From NCBI GenBank assembly GCA_000719025.1, contig JODP01000002.1, positions 124,001-188,000 on the forward strand: a stretch of DNA of 64,000 nucleotides, given 5' to 3'. The position numbers and the translations under genes were made by a program. The notes below the pieces were generated by a model. It worked only from the letters and a program-made list of their open reading frames with translations, had not been told where the DNA came from and made no database searches. Below, in pieces: positions 1 to 9,000 of this stretch (the first letter of the stretch is position 1; each line of letters starts with the position of its first letter). The stretch comes from Kineosporia aurantiaca JCM 3230 (lineage in GTDB: Bacteria > Actinomycetota > Actinomycetes > Actinomycetales > Kineosporiaceae).

Positions 1-12
1 TTTCAAGGGGCA

Positions 13-657
13 CTAGGCCGCACCGGGCCCGGCCGGCTCCTTGCGATAGCCGGCCTCCATCAGCCGCACGGCCTCCTCGATCACCCGCTCCACCGCTGCC
101 GCCTCCGGCGCCCAGGCCGGCAACAGCAGCTTCGGCCAGAACACGTAGTTCGAGATCATCCCGAGGAACTGGGTGGCCGCCCGGTCGGCGTCGGCCAGGA
201 CGATGGTGCCGGCCTCCCGCTCGGCCTCGAGGTAGCGCCGGACCGACTCGAAGTACGGCATCTTGCCCCGGCTGAACTGGGCCTCCCCCAGCTCGGGGAA
301 CCGCGGCAGCTCGGCGATCACGATCCGGAACAGATCGGCCATGTCGGGACGGGTGAGCAGGGCGACGTAGCGCCGGCCGATCGTGGTCAGCCCGGCCCGC
401 AGGTCCCCGGTCGGGGGCTGCTCCTCGGTCCCGTCCCCGGCCTGCCACGAGGCGGTCACGATGGCGTCGAAAAGCGCACTCTTGGTGGGGAATTGCTTGA
501 ACAGCGTGGCCTTGGAGACCTCGGCGGCCACGGCGATCCGGGCCAGCGACGTGCGGTCGTAGCCCGACTCCAGGAACAGCCGGGTGGCCGCGCGCAGGAT
601 CGCCGCCCGCTTCTGCTGCGCGACGCGCTGGTGATACGCGGAGGTCTCGGTCGTCAC
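13..657 (-). CDS. TetR/AcrR family transcriptional regulator
   Basis: This is a 214-residue one-domain-plus-ligand-domain repressor. Residues about 16-66 form the TetR helix-turn-helix; the recognition helix contains KATLFKQFPTKSALF, a variant of the usual family signature. The C-terminal part resembles the AefR-like TetR_C domains, so an unknown small ligand is expected. The start is GTG, preceded by an AGGAT-like ribosome site on the minus strand. It is divergent from the SDR gene at 759, and two matching palindromes lie in the 101-bp gap, so autoregulation together with control of the SDR and the following reductase is the simplest reading. The family assignment is secure; the inducer is not known. 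Confidence 0.92.
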   Translation of the reverse strand: MTTETSAYHQRVAQQKRAAILRAATRLFLESGYDRTSLARIAVAAEVSKATLFKQFPTKSALFDAIVTASWQAGDGTEEQPPTGDLRAGLTTIGRRYVALLTRPDMADLFRIVIAELPRFPELGEAQFSRGKMPYFESVRRYLEAEREAGTIVLADADRAATQFLGMISNYVFWPKLLLPAWAPEAAAVERVIEEAVRLMEAGYRKEPAGPGAA

Positions 658-675
658 CGGGCCATCCTAGCGAGA

Positions 676-738
676 TGAGTCACTTGACTCACCACCGGAC
701 CCGGCCTACCTTCATGGCGAGGCGAGTCGCTCGACTCA
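676..738. promoter_or_regulatory. Paired TetR-type operators and divergent promoter
   Basis: Two related inverted repeats are seen: TGAGTCACTTGACTCA (676-691) and CGAGTCGCTCGACTCA (723-738), with centres 47 bp apart. A possible promoter for the SDR uses TTGACT (685-690) and TACCTT (707-712), so the first site would cover the -35 and the second would lie just after the start point. The first site also sits 18 bp before the tetR start. Binding by the neighbouring TetR protein is inferred from position and symmetry. Confidence 0.7.
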
Positions 739-758
739 CCACAATGAGAGGATCCGAC

Positions 759-1538
759 ATGGGACGCTTCGACCACCACACCGTGCTCGTCACCGGCGGG
801 ACCGGCGGCCAGGGCACCAGCCACGTCCGCGCCTACCACGCGGAGGGAGCCCAGGTGGTGATCGGCGACATTGCCGGGGACCGGGGCCGGGCGCTGGCCG
901 CGGAACTCGGCGAAGGCGCCTTTTCCGTGCAGCTCGACGTGACCTCCGAGCAGTCCTGGCAGGCCGCGGTCGAGGCCGCCGAAGAGCGCTTCGGTCCGCT
1001 GAACATCCTGGTCAACAACGCCGGGGTGCAGAACCCGGCCGCCCCGATCGAGAACACCGACCGCCGGGTCTGGGAGCGCGCCCTCGAGATCAACCTCACC
1101 GGCAGCTTCCTCGGCATCCGGGCCGTGACCCCGTCGATGCGGCGGGCCGGTGGCGGCGTCATCATCAACATTGCCTCGACCTCCGGCATCGGCGGCACCG
1201 CCCTGTACGCGCCGTACGTGGTCAGCAAGTGGGGCCTGCGGGGGCTGACCAAGACCGCCGCGCTGGAACTGGGCCGGGACAACATCCGGGTGAACGCGAT
1301 CCACCCCGGAGTCATCGCCACCCCGTTCATCACCGAACCGGCGGCCGGCAGCGACGCGCCAATCTCGGACTTCTACTCCCCCGAGCCCTTCGCCGTCCCC
1401 CGTCTGGGCGAACCGGCCGACATCACCCGGGCCCTGCTGTTCCTCAGCTCGGACGAGGCGTCGTTCACCACCGGAGCCGAATTCGTGATCGACGGCGGCC
1501 TGCTACTCGGCCCGGCCCTCAAGCACGCGGCGGCCTGA
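759..1538 (+). CDS. Short-chain dehydrogenase/reductase (SDR)
   Basis: This is a 259-residue classical SDR that should oxidise or reduce an alcohol/ketone pair with NAD(P). The cofactor loop TGGTGGQG is near the N-terminus, followed by NNAG, a serine in the NIAST segment and the catalytic pair in YVVSK. The C-terminus ends with the usual GAEFVIDGGLL segment. Overall it resembles 3-alpha/20-beta-hydroxysteroid dehydrogenase-like SDRs, but the substrate cannot be read from sequence. The start at 759 is chosen because GAGAGGA lies 6 bases before it; in-frame ATGs upstream would overlap the operator region. The next gene begins 3 bases after the stop, so the two are probably co-transcribed and controlled by the divergent TetR protein. 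Confidence 0.88.
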   Translation: MGRFDHHTVLVTGGTGGQGTSHVRAYHAEGAQVVIGDIAGDRGRALAAELGEGAFSVQLDVTSEQSWQAAVEAAEERFGPLNILVNNAGVQNPAAPIENTDRRVWERALEINLTGSFLGIRAVTPSMRRAGGGVIINIASTSGIGGTALYAPYVVSKWGLRGLTKTAALELGRDNIRVNAIHPGVIATPFITEPAAGSDAPISDFYSPEPFAVPRLGEPADITRALLFLSSDEASFTTGAEFVIDGGLLLGPALKHAAA

Positions 1539-1540
1539 TC

Positions 1541-2002
1541 GTGCCTCCCTCGACCGAGCCGAACCATCCGGACGACCTGGCCGGCCTGGATCCCCGGGTC
1601 CGGGCGGCAATCGCGATCACCCCGGCCGCGGGCACCCGAGACCGGATCATCGACATCACCACCACCGGACGCCGGACCGGACAGCCCCGGCGGATCGAGA
1701 TCTTCTTCTACCGGGCCCGAGGCCGGACCTACCTGTGCAGCGGAACCTCGGGACAGCCGGTGAGCTGGTACGCCAATCTCCTGGCCGAGCCCCGGTTCAC
1801 GGTGCACCTGAAACACGGGGTCCGGACTGATCTGCCGGCCACGGCGGTTCCGGTGACCGATGAGCAGGAACGCCGGGCCGTCCTGGAGGAGATCGTCGCC
1901 GACCTCAACCAGCCACACGATCCGGGCACCATCGGTCCCACCCGGATCCAGGACTGGCTAAGCAGCCGCCTGCTGCGGGTGACCTTCAACCCCGACGGCT
2001 GA
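1541..2002 (+). CDS. Deazaflavin-dependent nitroreductase family protein
   Basis: The 153-residue product belongs to the split-barrel F420/deazaflavin (DUF385, Ddn-like) family. Diagnostic segments are GRRTGQPRRIEIFF, the following YLCSGTSG and SWYANLLAEPRFTVHL. Such proteins use F420H2, or in some subfamilies FAD or heme, to reduce unsaturated or nitro compounds. It follows the SDR with a 2-base gap and shares its transcript. The GTG start at 1541 was chosen because it gives the family's usual length. The last 17 bp overlap the 3' end of the convergent cyclodeaminase gene. The family is well supported; the cofactor and substrate are inferred. Confidence 0.85.
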   Translation: MPPSTEPNHPDDLAGLDPRVRAAIAITPAAGTRDRIIDITTTGRRTGQPRRIEIFFYRARGRTYLCSGTSGQPVSWYANLLAEPRFTVHLKHGVRTDLPATAVPVTDEQERRAVLEEIVADLNQPHDPGTIGPTRIQDWLSSRLLRVTFNPDG

Positions 2003-3395
2003 TCCCATCCAGCACGGCCCGCGCGACCACCAGATCCTGCCAGGCCATCCCCACGCTCTTGAACACCACCGGGCGATCCGCAGGCAGCTCCCGCCCGCCC
2101 ACCACCTCGGCCATCGGAATCAGATCGGCCTCGGACAAGGCCCCTTCGGCAATAGCCAGCACCACGTCCCCCGCCTCCCGCAAAGCCGTCGGCCGGTCCT
2201 CCACGACCACACTCGCCCGGCCCAGAAGTTCGGCCGGAAGCTCACGGGCCGCCGGACTGTGCGAGCCGACGGCAATGACCACCGCGTCGTCCCGCACCCA
2301 GGCCGACGGAAAGAGGGGTTCGGAGGCGGTGGTGGCGCAGACGATGACGTCGGCCCTCCGCAGGGCCGACTCCGCCTCCGAACCACGAGAATTGAGGACG
2401 CCGGTGTCGGCACCGAGTAGGTTCGGCACCACAACCGCCTCCGGACGGCGCACCAGATACCGAACCTCAGCCATCGACCGGGCCCCGCCCGCTCCACCCA
2501 GCCGGCCCGAAACCCCTCCACCCGGCAGAGCCGAAACCCCTCCACGCGGCAGCGCCGAAACCCCACGACCCGGCCCGGCCGAAACTTCCTCTCCCGGCAG
2601 AGCCGAACCCCCTCCACCCACTTGAGCCGAAACCCCTTCACCCGGCCGAGCCAAAACTCCTTCTCCAGCCGGGACCGAAGCCCCTCCACCAGGCCGGTCC
2701 GAAAGCCCTCGGTCCGACTGAGCCAAAACTCCTTCTCCCGCCCCGACCGAAACTCCTGCACCCAGCCGAGTCGAAACTTCTTCTCCCGCCGGAACCGAAA
2801 CCCCTCCACCCGGCAGAGCCGAAACCCCACGACCCGGCTGAGCCGAAACTGCCTCTCCCGGCTGAGCCGAAACGTCCCGGCCCGGCTCACCCAGGCCGGC
2901 ACCCAAGGTGTCGGCGAGGCACTGCACATGACCGACGGCCTGTGGCCCGGCACCGAATACAACCACGCGCAACGGCCTGTTATCACCCAGAAGCCGATCC
3001 AGAATCGCAGCCACCGAGACCGCGGGAGTGCGGAGCGTGGTCAGCGCCGGGCCGTCCAGAATAGTGGAGGGAGCGAGCGTTTCGCCGTCGAACATCAGGT
3101 AGAGCCCTTGGATGCGCTCCGAAACCCGTACGGCAGAAGGCCCCGCGACGGTGATTATCTTGGCGCCGAGCACGGCCGGGCCGTGGTCGGTGGAGGGCAG
3201 GCTCGACGGCATCAGGAGCATCTGGCCGTTCTCGGCATTCATGGCCACACGGTCCGGATCAAGCCCCGGATCGATCCCGGCAGCCAGGACCGCCCGCAGC
3301 GCCGCAACCGCATTAGCCGGACGGCAGGCCGAAAAGACCTCTTCCGCCGACAAGAACCGCACCTGACCGCCGTCTTCCATTGTTCCGCCTGTCAT
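1986..3395 (-). CDS. Ornithine cyclodeaminase/mu-crystallin family protein with octapeptide repeat insert
   Basis: The product has 469 residues, whereas family members have about 310-345. The N-terminal dimerisation part (about 10-140) and Rossmann part (VVVFGAGPQAVGH at 145-157, then RADVIVCATT near 347) are normal. Residues 175-302 are sixteen tandem octapeptides rich in V, S, A, P and G, placed between the first helix of the Rossmann fold and the strand AEVRYLVRRP. Removing them gives 341 residues, the usual size. Relatives are ornithine cyclodeaminase, alanine dehydrogenase and pyrroline-2-carboxylate reductase. The start ATG overlaps the stop of the racemase-family gene (ATGA), which favours an imino-acid reductase acting after that enzyme. 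Whether the enzyme is active with the insert is unknown. Confidence 0.88.
   Translation of the reverse strand: MTGGTMEDGGQVRFLSAEEVFSACRPANAVAALRAVLAAGIDPGLDPDRVAMNAENGQMLLMPSSLPSTDHGPAVLGAKIITVAGPSAVRVSERIQGLYLMFDGETLAPSTILDGPALTTLRTPAVSVAAILDRLLGDNRPLRVVVFGAGPQAVGHVQCLADTLGAGLGEPGRDVSAQPGEAVSAQPGRGVSALPGGGVSVPAGEEVSTRLGAGVSVGAGEGVLAQSDRGLSDRPGGGASVPAGEGVLARPGEGVSAQVGGGGSALPGEEVSAGPGRGVSALPRGGVSALPGGGVSGRLGGAGGARSMAEVRYLVRRPEAVVVPNLLGADTGVLNSRGSEAESALRRADVIVCATTASEPLFPSAWVRDDAVVIAVGSHSPAARELPAELLGRASVVVEDRPTALREAGDVVLAIAEGALSEADLIPMAEVVGGRELPADRPVVFKSVGMAWQDLVVARAVLDGISRRG
2490..2873 (-). repeat. Tandem 24-bp repeat, 16 units, coding for octapeptides
   Basis: On the minus strand sixteen 24-bp units follow each other without gaps. 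Each encodes a variant of VSALPGGG, for example VSAQPGRG, VSVPAGEE, VSTRLGAG and VSAGPGRG. Every unit keeps the reading frame and none has a stop. Units differ at many positions, including positions that change residues, so the array is not freshly expanded. It lies wholly inside the cyclodeaminase gene. It is not CRISPR because there are no spacers. Confidence 0.95.
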
Positions 3396-4411
3396 CTCAG
3401 CACGAACCCGGGAACCAGATTATCCCGCGGATCAACTCGGAAGCTGTGCTTCCCGGTGAGATACGCAGTGCCGGTAACCGCCGGGACAACCGAGGGATAC
3501 CCGGCCGTGGTACCGGTTTCCGTTACTCGGGCGAGGAACTCGGACCCGACAATGGACGTGTGCCGAAGTGTCTGTCCCTCGCCCAGAGATCCGTCGGCGA
3601 ACAGCGCCGCCACTCGGGCCGACGTGCCCGACCCGCACGGCGACCGGTCGACTTCCCCGTCCGCGAAGATCGTGACGTTGCGCTGATGCAGGCGACCGGA
3701 CTCGTCCGTCCCCAGCTTCTCGTAGACGATCGTCCCGTAGATTCCGCTAAGTCGTTCGTCCTCAGGGTGTTTCGCCGCGTCGCTCTCGTTCAGATCCCAC
3801 TTGATCCCCCGCCCGATCGCGATCAGTTCGTCCAGATGTTCCGGCACCACGCTCAGCCCCAGGTCCGCGACGTCGACGCAGGCGTAGACCGCCCCGCCGA
3901 AGGCCGTCGTCACCAGTACCTCGCCCCGAGGGGTGCGCACCGGCAGGTTCTCGGCGATCACGAAACTCGGAACATTGACGAAAGTCACCGCGGTGGTCTG
4001 CCCGCCCTCCCGGTGCACCCGGGCCACGACCCGTCCCGACGGGACGTCGATGGTGACGTCCACGCGTCCTTCATTGGGAGCCTGAACCATCCCGGTCTCC
4101 ACCGCCCAGACCCCCAAGGCGATGGTGCCGTGCCCGCACGCGGTGGAGAAGCCGTCCTTGTGCCAGAACAGCACGCCCAGATCGGCCCCGTCGTCGTCCG
4201 GGGGAACCACGAAGCAGCCGTACATGTCCGCATGCCCGCGCGGCTCGAAACACAGCGTCTTGCGCAGCATCTCGACCTCGGGATCGACCATCGCCCGGAT
4301 CCGGCGCTCGGCCACCGTGGCGCCCGGCAGGGGCAGCGGAGGGTCGGCGATGATCCGGAAGGGCTCACCGCCGGTGTGATAGTCGATGGTCTCGATCCAG
4401 TCGGGAAGCAC
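3392..4411 (-). CDS. Proline racemase family protein (4-hydroxyproline epimerase-like)
   Basis: This 339-residue protein has the two catalytic thiol motifs of the proline racemase superfamily: ACGHGT with Cys92 and SPCGSGT with Cys259. Having both cysteines fits a two-base racemase or epimerase, such as 4-hydroxyproline 2-epimerase or proline racemase, rather than the trans-3-hydroxyproline dehydratases in which the second Cys is usually Thr. Its stop overlaps the start of the cyclodeaminase-family gene by four bases, so the two are translationally coupled. In known hydroxyproline pathways such pairs interconvert or dehydrate the imino acid and then reduce a pyrroline carboxylate. HxlR lies 41 bp upstream on the same strand and may head the transcript. 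The exact substrate is open. Confidence 0.88.
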   Translation of the reverse strand: MLPDWIETIDYHTGGEPFRIIADPPLPLPGATVAERRIRAMVDPEVEMLRKTLCFEPRGHADMYGCFVVPPDDDGADLGVLFWHKDGFSTACGHGTIALGVWAVETGMVQAPNEGRVDVTIDVPSGRVVARVHREGGQTTAVTFVNVPSFVIAENLPVRTPRGEVLVTTAFGGAVYACVDVADLGLSVVPEHLDELIAIGRGIKWDLNESDAAKHPEDERLSGIYGTIVYEKLGTDESGRLHQRNVTIFADGEVDRSPCGSGTSARVAALFADGSLGEGQTLRHTSIVGSEFLARVTETGTTAGYPSVVPAVTGTAYLTGKHSFRVDPRDNLVPGFVLR

Positions 4412-4452
4412 ACCCCGACGCTAGTGCCGCGACCGCGACGGCACCAGACTTG

Positions 4453-4827
4453 CTATCCAGCCGGCGCGGCCGCGATGCTGTGGTCCAGGGCGCCCTCGGC
4501 CCAGTTCCTCATCGCCTCCAGCGGCCCGGCGGCCGAGTGGCCCAGCCGGGTCAGCGAGTACTCCACCCGCGGCGGCACCTCGGCGAAGATCTCCCGCTCG
4601 ACCAGACCCGCCTCCTCCAGCCGCCGCAGCGTGGCCGTGAGCACCTTGGCGCTCACCCCGCCGAGCCGGGTCCGCAGCTCACCGAAGCGCATCGGGCCGG
4701 GCTCGAGGGCCCCGATGATCAGCGCCGACCACTTGTTGGCGATCAGATCCAGCAGGTCGCGGCACGGGCAGTCGGAGTTGTAGACGTCGTGCGGGCCGTG
4801 CTGGCCGGTGCTGCAGGCGGTGGCCAT
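4453..4827 (-). CDS. HxlR family transcriptional regulator
   Basis: This is a 124-residue winged-helix regulator. The family core runs from CPCRDLLDLIANKWSALII to the wing segment PPRVEYSLTRLG. Cysteines in the N-terminal SDCPC segment could sense thiol or quinone stress, as in the YodB/QorR type. The ATG at 4827 is preferred because GGAG lies 5 bases before it; an upstream TTG at 4857 would add ten unusual residues. The gene is divergent from a quinone-oxidoreductase-like gene, an arrangement that is common for this family. It may also be transcribed with the racemase and cyclodeaminase genes 41 bp downstream. Confidence 0.88.
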   Translation of the reverse strand: MATACSTGQHGPHDVYNSDCPCRDLLDLIANKWSALIIGALEPGPMRFGELRTRLGGVSAKVLTATLRRLEEAGLVEREIFAEVPPRVEYSLTRLGHSAAGPLEAMRNWAEGALDHSIAAAPAG

Positions 4828-4859
4828 CCCAACTCCATCAGGTCCATTAGTTTCCAACG

Positions 4860-4902
4860 GTTACTTGTCTCCCTTGATGGTAACTGAGGTCATCGAGTTA
4901 CC
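4860..4902. promoter_or_regulatory. GTTAC half-sites in the hxlR/oxidoreductase gap
   Basis: GTTAC (4860-4864) and its complement GTAAC (4880-4884) form an interrupted dyad, and a third copy GTTACCG lies at 4897. They sit between the divergent hxlR and oxidoreductase starts. HxlR proteins bind such short interrupted palindromes, so this is the likely operator region. The assignment rests on position only. Confidence 0.45.
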
Positions 4903-4940
4903 GTCACGGCCGGAATCGCATCGATCGAGGGAGCGCAGCA

Positions 4941-5930
4941 ATGAGCATCAAGGCCTGGCCCGTCCGGGGCGGAACGTTCGTCGAGGTGGAGCGGGAGGTG
5001 CCGGAGCTGCGAGGCCGGGACCTGCTGGTCCGGGTGCACGCCGTGTCGGTGAACCCGGTCGACTACAAGGTCGCGTCCGGCGTCGGCGCCGGGCAGCAGA
5101 AGCAGCTGGGGTACGACGCGGCCGGCGTGGTGGAAGCAGTGGGCCCGGACGCGAACCTGTTCAAGGTGGGCGACGAGGTGTATTACGCCGGGGACATCTC
5201 GCGGGACGGGACGAACGCCGAACTGCACGCCGTGGACGAGCGCATCGTCGGCCGCAAACCCGCCTCCCTCTCTTGGGAGGAGGCGGCGGCCCTACCCCTG
5301 ACCACGATCACGGCCTGGGAAGCGCTGTTCGAGCACATGCGGCTGACCCCGCAGGACAAGGGGCACCTGCTGATGGTGGGGGCCGCCGGTGGCGTCGGCA
5401 GCATCGCGATCCAGCTGGTCAAGTCCCTGGTGCCGGGGGTCGAGGTGATCGCCACGGCCGGGCGGGGAGCATCCCAGGACTGGGTGCGGTCGCTGGGCGC
5501 CGACCACGTCATTGGCCGGGACCACCTCGGCGAGGACGTCCGCGCCATCGCCCCCGAGGGCGTCCGTTGGATCCTCTCCCCATACACCGCCGGCAACCTG
5601 GACACCTATGCCCAGCTGGTGCTGCCGTTCGGCCGGGTGGTGGCGACCGACGAGCCGGACGGGCTGGAAACCCTGCCGCTGAAGTCCAAGTCGGCGTCCC
5701 TGCACTGGGAGATGATGTTCGCCCGGATCACCAACGAGGCACCCGATGTGGATGAGCAGGGACGTTTGCTCACCCGGGTAGCGGAAATGGTGGACGCCGG
5801 AACCGTGCGGAGCACGCTGACGAGGATCTTCGAAGGCCCGGTGCCGGACGCCCTGCGGCAGGCTCACGCACTGCTGTCGTCCGGTGGCAGCATCGGTAAG
5901 GCCGCGGTCCGGACGGCTGGATCTTTGTAG
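4941..5930 (+). CDS. Zinc-type alcohol dehydrogenase-like / quinone oxidoreductase (MDR)
   Basis: The 329-residue product is a medium-chain dehydrogenase/reductase. It shows the GroES-like N-terminal half (SVNPVDYKV, LGYDAAGVVEAVG) and the Rossmann motif LMVGAAGGVGSIAIQL near residues 143-158. The structural zinc cysteine cluster is absent, as in NADPH:quinone oxidoreductases and the zinc-binding alcohol dehydrogenase-like family. The start has a strong GAGGGAG site upstream. With a divergent HxlR repressor, it probably detoxifies quinones or reactive carbonyls using NADPH. The stop codon is inside a small hairpin that may terminate transcription. Confidence 0.88.
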   Translation: MSIKAWPVRGGTFVEVEREVPELRGRDLLVRVHAVSVNPVDYKVASGVGAGQQKQLGYDAAGVVEAVGPDANLFKVGDEVYYAGDISRDGTNAELHAVDERIVGRKPASLSWEEAAALPLTTITAWEALFEHMRLTPQDKGHLLMVGAAGGVGSIAIQLVKSLVPGVEVIATAGRGASQDWVRSLGADHVIGRDHLGEDVRAIAPEGVRWILSPYTAGNLDTYAQLVLPFGRVVATDEPDGLETLPLKSKSASLHWEMMFARITNEAPDVDEQGRLLTRVAEMVDAGTVRSTLTRIFEGPVPDALRQAHALLSSGGSIGKAAVRTAGSL

Positions 5931-5943
5931 GGAACCTACAAAG
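5923..5943 (+). terminator. Short hairpin at the end of the oxidoreductase gene
   Basis: CTTTGTAGG pairs with CCTACAAAG across a 3-base loop. The stop codon TAG is part of the stem. No long T run follows, so it may be a weak terminator or an operator before the carboxylase gene. Confidence 0.45.
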
Positions 5944-6069
5944 TCAGGGCCATGGTCCACCCGGTGGCGCACATGGCGCGCAACCCCCCGTTCCGGCAAG
6001 AGTAGGAGGCTGGACGACCGACCTGTTCGGCGGTCGCCTTTCGTTGTGCGCACTCAGGAGGCTCACCCG

Positions 6070-9000
6070 GTGTTCAGTCGTGTCGCCATCGTCAACCGCG
6101 GAGAGGCCGCGATGCGGTTGATCCACGCCGTCCGGGACCTCTCGGCCGAGACCGGGGCGCGGATCGAGACGGTCGCGCTGTACACCGACTCCGACCGGAA
6201 CTCGACCTTCGTGCGGGAGGCCGACATCGCCTACCCGCTCGGCCCGGCCTCGGCCCGGCCCTATCTCGACCTGGCGGTGCTGGAGAAGGCGCTGACCGAG
6301 TGCGGGGCCGACGCGGCCTGGGTGGGCTGGGGCTTCGTCGCCGAGGACCCGGCGTTCGCCGAGCTGTGCGACAAGATCGGCGTCACCTTCGTCGGGCCCA
6401 GCGCGGACGCGATGCGCCGGCTCGGGGACAAGATCGGCGCCAAGCTGATCGCCGAGGAGGTCGGGGTCCCGGTCGCGCCGTGGAGCCGGGGGCCGCTGGA
6501 GTCGCTGGACCAGGCCCTGGCCAAGGCCGACGAGCTGGGTTACCCGCTGATGCTGAAGGCGACCGCCGGGGGTGGCGGGCGCGGGATCCGCAAGCTCACC
6601 GGCCGGGAGGACCTGGTCGAGGCCTACCAGCGCACCAGCGACGAGGCGCTGCGGGCCTTCGGCTCCGGCGTGCTGTTCCTGGAGAGCCTGGTCACCGGGG
6701 CCCGGCACGTCGAGGTCCAGGTGATCGCCGACGGTCAGGGCACCGCCTGGGCGCTGGGCGTGCGGGACTGCTCGGTGCAGCGGCGCAACCAGAAGATCAT
6801 CGAGGAGTCCGCCTCCCCGGTCCTCAGCCCGGAGCAGACCGCCGAGCTGAAGGCCAGCGCCGAGCGCCTGGCCGTCAAGGTCGGCTACCGCGGCGCCTGC
6901 ACGGTCGAGTTCCTCTACCAGCCGGTCGAGAAGCTCTTCGCCTTCCTCGAGGTGAACACCCGCCTGCAGGTGGAACACCCGATCACCGAGATCACCACCG
7001 GTACCGACCTGGTCCGGCTGCAGCTGCAGGTGGCCGAGGGCGAGCGGCTCGAGGGCAACCCGCCGGCCGAGGTCGGGCACGCGGTCGAGGCCCGGCTGAA
7101 CGCCGAGGACCCGGACCGCGACTTCGCCCCCTCCCCCGGCCGGATCACCCGGCTGGTGCTGCCGGCCGGGCCGGGCATCCGGGTCGACACCGGGGTCAGC
7201 GAGGGCGACACCATCCCGGCCGACTTCGACTCGATGATCGCCAAGATCATCGCCCACGGCCGGGACCGCGAGCAGGCCCTGGCCCGGCTGCGGCGGGCGC
7301 TGGCCGAGACCGTGGTGATCATCGAGGGCGGCGCCACCAACAAGAGTTTCGTGCTCGACCTGCTCGACCAGCCCGAGGTGATCGACGCCAGTGCCGACAC
7401 CGGCTGGATCGACCGGGTCCGGGCCGAGGGCCGGCTGGTCACCCAGAAGCACTCCGCGGTGGCCCTGGCCGCCGCCGCGATCGAGGCGTACCAGGACGAG
7501 GAGGAGGTCAGCCGGCAGCGTCTGCTGGCCACCGCGCACGGCGGGCGCCCTCAGGTGCAGCACGACACCGGCCGCCCGCTGGACCTGAAGCTGCGCGGCG
7601 TCAGCTACCGGGTGAGCGTGGCCCGCACCGGCGCCAACCGCTTCCGGGTCGGGGTCTCGGCCGGGGGCGACGTGCACCCGGCCGACGTCACGGTCGAGCA
7701 GTTCGACGAGCACACCAGCCGGATCACCGTCAACGGCGAGCGGTTCCGGCTGATCACCGCCACGCACGGGCCGATCCACCTGGTCGAGGTGGACGGGGTG
7801 GCGCACCGGGTCAGCCTGGACGAGGGCGGCGTGGTCCGTTCCCCCGCCCCCGCCCTGGTGGTTGCCACGCCGGTCGCCGTGGGGGACGAAGTTGCCTCTG
7901 GTGCGCCGATTCTCGTGCTCGAGAGCATGAAGATGGAGACGGTCCTGCGGGCGCCGTTCCGGGCCCGGGTGCGCGAGTGCCCGGTGTCGGTCGGCAGCCA
8001 GGTGGAGACCGGCGCACCGCTGATGCGCCTGGAGCCCCTCGAGGACGCGGAAGCCGGGGAAGCCGCCGCTGCGGGCGCCAAGGAGGCCGAGATCGACCTC
8101 CCGGCCGTGCCCGAGGGCCTGACCGCGGCCGTCCGGGCCGACCGGGCCCTGCAGGACCTGCGCAGCCTGCTGCTCGGCTTCGACGTGACCGCGGCCGACG
8201 GGTCCGCGGTGCTGGCCGACTACCTGGCCGCCCGGGCCGAGCTCGGTGGCGCCCTGCTGCCGGGCGAGGTGGACCTGCTCACCGTGTTCGCCGACCTGTC
8301 CGAGCTGAGCCGCAACCGGCCGCAGACCGGGCCCGAGGCCGAGCCGAGCAGCCCGGTGCACAGCCCGCGCGAGTACCTGCACACCTACCTGCAGAGCCTG
8401 GACGTCGAGCGGGCCGGGGTGAGCCCGGTGTTCCAGGCGCGCCTGACCCAGGTGCTGAGCTACTACGGCGTCACCGATCTCGACCGCACGCCGGAGCTGG
8501 AGGCCGCGGTCTTCCGGATCTTCCTGGCCCAGCAGCGCATTTCGTCCTCCGGTCAGATCGTCTCCGGCCTACTGCGGGAATGGCTGGCCGGCAGTGCACC
8601 GCACAACGGCCTGGGCGCGCGGGCCGGGATCGCCCTGCGGCACCTGGTCGAAGCCACCCAGGTGCGGTTCCCGGGGGTCTCGGATCTGGCCCGGGGCGTG
8701 GTGTTCCGCTGGTTCACCCAGCCGGTGCTACGCCGCAACCGGGCCACGGTCTACGCCGCGGTCAGCGAGGACCTGCGCTACCTCGACCGCCTGCCGGACG
8801 CGCCCGACCGCCCGGAGCGGATCCAGGCCATGGTCGCCGGGCCGGAACCGCTGGTCCGCCTGATCGGCCAGCGGATCGGCCGGCCCGACGTGGACCACAC
8901 CGCGCTGCTGGAGGTGCTGACCCGGCGCTACTACGGCAACCGCGGTCTGGTCGGGACGATCGGAACCAGGGACGCCGCCGGCTGCCGTTTCGTCACTGCT

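Noticed and set aside
2490..2873. CRISPR array in the 24-bp repeat
   Set aside because: Units are contiguous without spacers, are degenerate, and keep a reading frame within an enzyme gene.
5944..8382. An 812-codon open frame on the minus strand under the carboxylase
   Set aside because: It is the antisense shadow of a strongly conserved biotin carboxylase frame. Its translation is low-complexity G, R, P, D and Q, with no domain.
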